This document shows, piece by piece, positions 59,266 through 64,000 of a stretch of DNA of 64,000 nucleotides; the stretch's first letter is position 1, and each line of letters begins with the position of its first letter. Origin of the DNA: Mugil cephalus. Lineage: Eukaryota > Chordata > Actinopteri > Mugiliformes > Mugilidae. The stretch lies in the NCBI RefSeq assembly GCF_022458985.1, contig NC_061771.1:30120322-30184321 (forward strand), read 5' to 3'. The translations under genes were made by a program, and so were the position numbers. Under the pieces are notes generated by a model. It worked only from the letters and a program-made list of their open reading frames with translations. It searched no databases and was not told where the DNA came from.

Positions 59266-59905
59266 ACCTACCTTCATAACTCTAAATCTGCGAACCATAA
59301 ATGAACCTCTGGAGGAACTCCCAGGTCAGACAGGAGATATAATCCTTCTATCATGTCCTGGCCTCCTTCCAGGGGGGACCTGCCCAGAACCCCTCTAATG
59401 GAGGCGTCTGGGAGGCATCCTCACCAGATGCCCAAACCACCTCAACTGACTCCTGTCGACGTGGAGGAGCAGCGGTTCTACTCTGAGCTCCTCCCGTGTG
59501 ACCGAGCGCTTTGCCCTATCTCTAAGGCTGAGCCAAACCACCCTGCCAAGGTCAAGTCTCTGTAGTAAAACATCGTGATCAACAGAGTCAAATGCAGCAT
59601 CTCACAGGACGAGGACAGAGACAAGTCCATTGTCTAAAGCCATGAGGAGATTGTTAGTGCATTTAACTGGATCTGTTTGTGTTCCATGGTCAACTCTAAA
59701 ACCTGAAACTCTTCAAACCATTTACTGCTTAAATGGTCACAAAAGGAAGGTCCGATATTGGTCTTCAGTTCATTTTCAATAACAGCAATTTTTAAAGACT
59801 GAGGTACATAACCTGTTAATAAAGACACACCAATCTGGTTTAATGCAGAGGTGTTCATGAATGGAAAAAAATGGTTCTGGTGTACCTAATGAAGTGGACA
59901 CTGTG
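59266..59905 (-). repeat. LINE reverse-transcriptase scraps, unit 2
   Basis: Copy of 1,180-1,800. The lead-in frame (59,634-59,858, LLTGYVPQSLKIAVIEN) is kept; the FDSVDHD part has more damage than in unit 1. Confidence 0.7.
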
Positions 59906-60229
59906 TGCAAATAAATACATTTGTGATTGTCTGAGGTAAACACAAATTAATGATTGACACTGATCAGGACTTGTTTTTGATCCCACTGTTAATTATTGAT
60001 TCCATTTTATTGCAGAGAACGATTTATGATGAAGTCGTAAATCCAGCCATTCTGTTTTTATAAGACGACGGTGTCAGTCTGTCAACTCTTTAAATTCTTC
60101 AAGAGTCTCATTTGTAAGTTTAAACTTTTATTTTGTGCATTAAATGTAAACTTTTTCATTGATTTAAAATAAATTTCAGTGACTAAAACTTTCAAGAAAA
60201 ACTCACCGGTCCCTCTCTCACCTGGACAG

Positions 60230-60770
60230 AGGAATTGGTGCTGTGAAGATTCCATTTTTGGATTTCCTTCAGTGCCTTCAACACCATCCAGCCTCTGGTC
60301 CTCAAGGACAAACTGACAGAGATGGGAGTGGAATCACACCTGGTGACTTGGATCACAGACTACCTGACAGACAGACCTCAGTATTGTGCGACTGGGGGAC
60401 TGCAGATCTGACACTATGGTCGGCAGCACAGGAGCACCACAACAATCTGTGCTTTCTCCGGTCCTGTTCACCCTGTACACATCAGACTTTAGGTACATCT
60501 CAGAGCTCTGCCATGTACAACGTTTTGCAGACGACACGGCTATCATCAGTTGTATCAAGGGTGAACAGGAGGAGTACAGAGAACTGATCGAGACTTTGTG
60601 ACATGGTGCGACTCCAACCAACCTGCTCCTCAACACCACCAAGACCAAGGAGATGGTGGATGGACTTTAGGAGAACGAGGGTGCACCCCGAGCCTGTCCT
60701 CATCAAAGGAGACTGTAAATCAATCAGACTTTGTTGTTGTGTAGACTTTGGTTGGGGTGGTTCAGTTCTG
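60230..60770 (+). repeat. LINE reverse-transcriptase fragment, unit 2
   Basis: Copy of 2,140-2,660. SVLSPVLFTLYTSDFRYISE and RFADDTAIISCIKGEQEE remain, but small indels split the frame into more pieces than in unit 1. Confidence 0.8.
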
Positions 60771-61386
60771 CTCTCAGTCTATTTACAGAAACAAACTCCA
60801 CTGCACTGGCTGATATCACAGGTTAAAAGTAAAAGGTCATTAATAGGGATACATTTTATTTTCTCATTGTTTTTACATTCATCTGTGGTTTTATTTTTAC
60901 AGAATACTAGGCTAAAACCAGTGAAATGATTTTGTTGGGCAACGTAATACTGACGATTTCATTGAGAATTAGAGGCATTTTTTTAAGTTATTTGTCTTTT
61001 TAAGAAAATAACTTTGTGTAAGTTAAAGGTTATATTAAATGTGAAATTGACATTATAGGTTTAGACTAGTTTCATAAATTGGACTGATTGAAGTTGTCCT
61101 CACTGGGATGAAAGGATGAAGAGATGAAAGACTTAAAAACAGTTCAGAGAGACAGTTCAGTTCAGTGAGGCATCAGTGCTAACCACCACGCCAGTTATGA
61201 ATCATTTCAACACTTTTACTATAATTGATAAGAACATTAATCAACATTTAAGACAGCTGGACACATGTTGGATAACTCCGGTTTTATAAATATATTAATA
61301 ACTTTACTGTGGCTGAGCTCCACACTTCAAACCTGAGGCATCGCCCACGTTCATACTGCGCATGCTCAGTCACTCTGTGAAACCGA

Positions 61387-61439
61387 CCAATCGTTTAGGA
61401 GCAACAGCTCAGTGATATTTGCATGAAGCGGATATTAAA
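61387..61439 (+). promoter_or_regulatory. H2B promoter, unit 2
   Basis: CCAAT at 61,387-61,391, octamer ATTTGCAT at 61,417-61,424, TATA-like ATATTAAA at 61,432-61,439; unchanged from unit 1. Confidence 0.85.
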
Positions 61440-61492
61440 TGGCTGCTCTGCGTGTGTCAGGGTTATTGTTCGGGGAACGTAAACGTTGAATC

Positions 61493-61864
61493 ATGCCTGA
61501 GCCAGTAAAAGCGCCCAAGAAGGGCTCAAAGAAAGCCGTCTCTAAGAGCGTGTCTAAGACCGGCAAGAAGAAGAGGAAGACCAGGAAGGAGAGCTACGCC
61601 ATCTACGTGTATAAGGTGTTGAAGCAGGTCCACCCTGACACCGGTATCTCCTCCAAAGCCATGGGCATCATGAACTCGTTCGTCAGCGACATCTTTGAGC
61701 GGATCGCCGGTGAGTCCTCTCGCCTTGCTCACTACAACAAGCGCTCCACCATCACCTCCAGGGAGATCCAGACCGCCGTCCGCCTTCTGCTGCCCGGTGA
61801 GCTGGCCAAGCACGCCGTGTCTGAGGGCACCAAGGCCGTCACCAAGTACACCAGCTCCAAGTAA
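61493..61864 (+). CDS. Histone H2B, replication-dependent, copy 2
   Basis: A 123-residue H2B identical to copy 1 except that the third residue is Glu (MPEPVK) rather than Asp. MPEP is the usual vertebrate start, so copy 1 carries the derived state (inference). Intact histone fold, tail, promoter and stem-loop. Several silent differences from copy 1 (for example in the [15 protein letters not shown] region) show that it is a distinct copy and that amino-acid sequence is under constraint. Confidence 0.98.
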   Translation: MPEPVKAPKKGSKKAVSKSVSKTGKKKRKTRKESYAIYVYKVLKQVHPDTGISSKAMGIMNSFVSDIFERIAGESSRLAHYNKRSTITSREIQTAVRLLLPGELAKHAVSEGTKAVTKYTSSK

Positions 61865-61894
61865 ACTAGCAGCTGTTTACTGGAAACGCAAAAC

Positions 61895-61910
61895 GGTCCT
61901 TTTCAGGACC
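61895..61910 (+). terminator. Histone mRNA 3' stem-loop (H2B copy 2)
   Basis: GGTCCT-TTTC-AGGACC, identical to unit 1 and 30 bases after the stop. Confidence 0.93.
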
Positions 61911-62009
61911 ACGCACACACAACTAAAAGCTCAACTCCTTCAAATACTTTTGTTTAGGGTGTTTTTACAGTGGCTGTGTCCTGGTTTTATTTAAAGGGGG
62001 GGGGGGACG

Positions 62010-62720
62010 AGTCGTGTTATCGATACGATTTTCGTTAATTTAGAACGATACGATCCGAAACGATTCAGTGACTTTTTAGCCAATAATTAAACTCTGTGTC
62101 TGAAAAAACCTACTCAGTGTTTCCTCTACATTCATTTAGGAGTTGCAGGCGGCCAACAGATAATCTTGCTCAGTATCTACTCTTTGGGGTTCTTTTTATG
62201 AATTTTTTTTATGTCGACTTCCTGTGTGTCTCGATCCGCTGGCCGGTGCTCGGTTTATCAATAAAGAACGAGGTTATTATGTTTATTGGTGGTGACCGAC
62301 GTTTAATTATCTGACGTTTCATCGAGTTGTTTTCTTTTTGCTCAGGTCACTGTGTGTCTCTGGTGGGACGAGACAGGGAGGCAAGGAGACGTGAAAGTGA
62401 ATGTTAGCATTAGCATATACATTAATTTTGCCACTGATGTTAGCCGGAAGCTAGCGCATTGTATAACGGTGTTTTTGGTATATAAAACTAATTTGTACGT
62501 TTTGTCTGTCCAGTTTTACAGTGTTTCTCAAATAAATAATCGAAGCGGATGGTCTGGCGAGCTTAATCCAACGTGTTATTTCCTAGTATCGATTAATTGC
62601 CTTTTAAATCGATATTAGATCGATATGCGGAAGGCCAACTTGCCCAGCACAGATCGACGTAATTGGATCGTAAGAAAATAATTCGATTCATCGATGTAGT
62701 GGATGAATCGTTACACCCCT
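62010..62720. mobile_element. MITE-like element, unit 2, left end deleted
   Basis: Same element as 3,974-4,690 but the left terminus is lost in a deletion next to a run of G at about 61,997-62,006; the right end CGTTACACCCCT is intact at 62,720. The long T tract of unit 1 is short here. Confidence 0.75.
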
Positions 62721-63240
62721 ACAGTTGTGTTATGGAGGTAACTTCAGGTTCAACACTTGTAGAATTTGTAGCTTTTGTTTTAATATAATGGAAAATTATA
62801 TACAAATTAGAGTATGAAGGAGATCCATTCATTCAAACATTTTATAAAAATATTCATGTGATTCATTAAAACATTTTATAAAAATATTCAACTATTCAAG
62901 GATATGGTAGCTCTTAAAAAACGTAATATGAATTACTTATGATCATGTATTTAACATCACTTTCATAAATACATAAAGTAGCAAATCCCTAAAAAATCCC
63001 ATCTAACTTTACTATTTGTTGTTTAACATAATATAAAAATGCATCTCTTACATTCTCTGCTAGTTATAATCCTATAACCAACTGAAACGTTTCCTTACAG
63101 TTTTAGCTGTTATTTTTGACATTAAAATAATATCCTTACAGGATACAATGAATTGCAATAAGGTCGATCAGAAACAAAGTTGATTCTACACTTTCCTTTA
63201 AATAAATATAGAAGTGATATTGTTGATGTGAGGAATGATT
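62721..63240. other. AT-rich spacer between MITE and H1, unit 2
   Basis: Counterpart of 4,691-5,220, with a local rearrangement near 62,800-62,850. No gene. Confidence 0.5.
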
Positions 63241-63911
63241 TCTCTTAAGATTGTTGTGGGTGGCTCTGAAAAGAGCCTTTGAGGAGCTGGATGTTTCAGG
63301 AGCTCACTTCTCTTGGGTGCTGCCTTCTTGACTTTAGGCTTGGCTACCTTCTTAGCGGGGGCTTTCTTGGCTGCAGGGGCCTTCTTGACCACCTTCTTGG
63401 GGCTCTTGGCAGCCTTCTTAGGACTCTTTGTGGCCTTCTTGGGGCTCTTGCCAGCTTTCTTTACTGCTGCCGGTTTCTTGACTTTCTTGGGAGATTTCTT
63501 AGCAGCTGCTGCGGGCTTCTTGACTTTCTTAGGAGACTTTTTAGCGGCCGCTGCGGGCTTCTTGGCTTTAGTGGCAACTTTCTTGACGGGTTTCTTGACC
63601 TTGCTTTCAGCCTTCTTGTTGATCTTGAAGGATCCGGAGGCCCCGGTTCCCTTGATCTGAACCAGAGTCCCCTTGGTCACCAGGCTCTTGATGGCGGTCT
63701 TGACGCGGGCCTTGTTCTTGTCCACGTCGTAGCCGCCGGCAGCCAGAGCCTTCTTGAGGGCGGCTGCAGAGACGCCGCTCCGCTCCTTGGAAGCGGCCAC
63801 AGATTTAACGATCAGCTCGCTGACGGTGGGACCGGCTTTCTTCGGTTTGGACGCCTTCTTCTTGGCGGCTTTAGCCGGAGCGGGAGCCGGAGCTGGAGCT
63901 ACTTCAGCCAT
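63198..63911 (-). CDS. Linker histone H1, copy 2, with frameshifted C-terminus
   Basis: Residues 1-200 match H1 copy 1 except Ala to Val and Ala to Gly changes in the C-tail; globular domain ([20 protein letters not shown] ... [10 protein letters not shown]) and SPKK motifs are intact. One base is missing near 63,309-63,312 (CTTCTCTT versus CTTCTTCTT), so the normal end APKKK is replaced by [14 protein letters not shown] and a 37-residue hydrophobic-ending tail (INNITSIFI), giving 237 residues. The frame then reads through the histone stem-loop. Either a recent loss of the normal end or a one-base assembly error; the rest of the gene looks functional. Confidence 0.93.
   Translation of the reverse strand: MAEVAPAPAPAPAKAAKKKASKPKKAGPTVSELIVKSVAASKERSGVSAAALKKALAAGGYDVDKNKARVKTAIKSLVTKGTLVQIKGTGASGSFKINKKAESKVKKPVKKVATKAKKPAAAAKKSPKKVKKPAAAAKKSPKKVKKPAAVKKAGKSPKKATKSPKKAAKSPKKVVKKAPAAKKAPAKKVAKPKVKKAAPKRSELLKHPAPQRLFSEPPTTILREIIPHINNITSIFI
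63262..63277 (-). terminator. Histone mRNA 3' stem-loop (H1 copy 2), inside the extended frame
   Basis: GGCTCTTTTCAGAGCC on the minus strand, identical to copy 1. Because the H1 copy 2 frame runs on to 63,198, the stem-loop lies inside the predicted coding sequence instead of after it. Confidence 0.93.
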
Positions 63912-64000
63912 TTTCCTTCCTGTCGTTTGTCGCTAGTCAACCAGAGTCAGACTGCAGTGATGAAAAACTCGGAGCAGGAGGCGGCACTTAAACACACCAT

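Larger units (their letters stand above)
58105..64000. repeat. Segmental duplication: histone unit, right copy
   Basis: Counterpart of 1-5,968; the last base of the window matches 5,968, upstream of H1, so the unit is cut by the window edge. Confidence 0.95.

Overview
The window looks like a piece of a teleost fish genome, probably a percomorph (inference). The evidence is replication-type histone H1 and H2B genes with animal 3' stem-loops, fish-style TRIM (RING, B-boxes, coiled coil, PRY-SPRY) and CD22-like immune-receptor exons, and a repeat load typical of fish: Tc1/mariner and hAT elements, CR1/L2/Rex-like and L1-like LINEs, a Penelope-like element and short retroviral pol fossils. Genes are sparse, most are broken, and the layout is dominated by segmental duplication.

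Layout. Positions 1-5,968 are a histone unit: the upstream flank of a TRIM copy that lies off the left edge, LINE scraps, H2B (3,403-3,774, +), a MITE and H1 (5,271-5,879, -). The same unit returns at 58,105-64,000 with H2B at 61,493-61,864 and H1 at 63,198-63,911. From 6.1 to 9.9 kb there are nested transposon remains. From 9,931 to 22,656 (copy A) and again from 30,711 to 42,443 (copy B) lies one duplicated block in the order: TPR-protein exon, hAT MITE and hAT 5' end, a Tc1/mariner end, a long minisatellite, a broken TRIM gene on the minus strand, a last exon of an uncharacterised protein on the minus strand, and a LINE. A third, shorter copy C runs from about 53,620 to 58,700; it has the minisatellite and TRIM but then switches into histone unit 2 instead of the exon/LINE tail.

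Between A and B lie a rearranged retroviral pol fossil, a Tc1 transposon with a nested insertion, a TPR exon and four well-formed 3' exons of an inhibitory CD22-like receptor (25.7-27.1 kb), then a hAT-like element. Between B and C lie a Penelope-like element sitting exactly at the end of copy B, decayed CD22-like immunoglobulin exons (43.5-45.1 and 48.9-49.15 kb), a 2.7-kb L1-like LINE, an old transposase-like ORF region and a complete-length Tc1/mariner relic.

How it fits together. The only genes that look fully functional are the two H2B genes and H1 copy 1. H1 copy 2 is intact except for a one-base change at its last codons. The immune genes (TRIM, CD22-like) are in a birth-and-death state: several copies, each broken differently. 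All four TRIM copies share one breakpoint just upstream of the gene, after which two lead into histone genes and two into the uncharacterised exon plus LINE. Many differences between copies are single-base indels, so assembly error must be considered before calling every TRIM copy a true pseudogene. Family names are from memory of protein motifs; no database search was possible.
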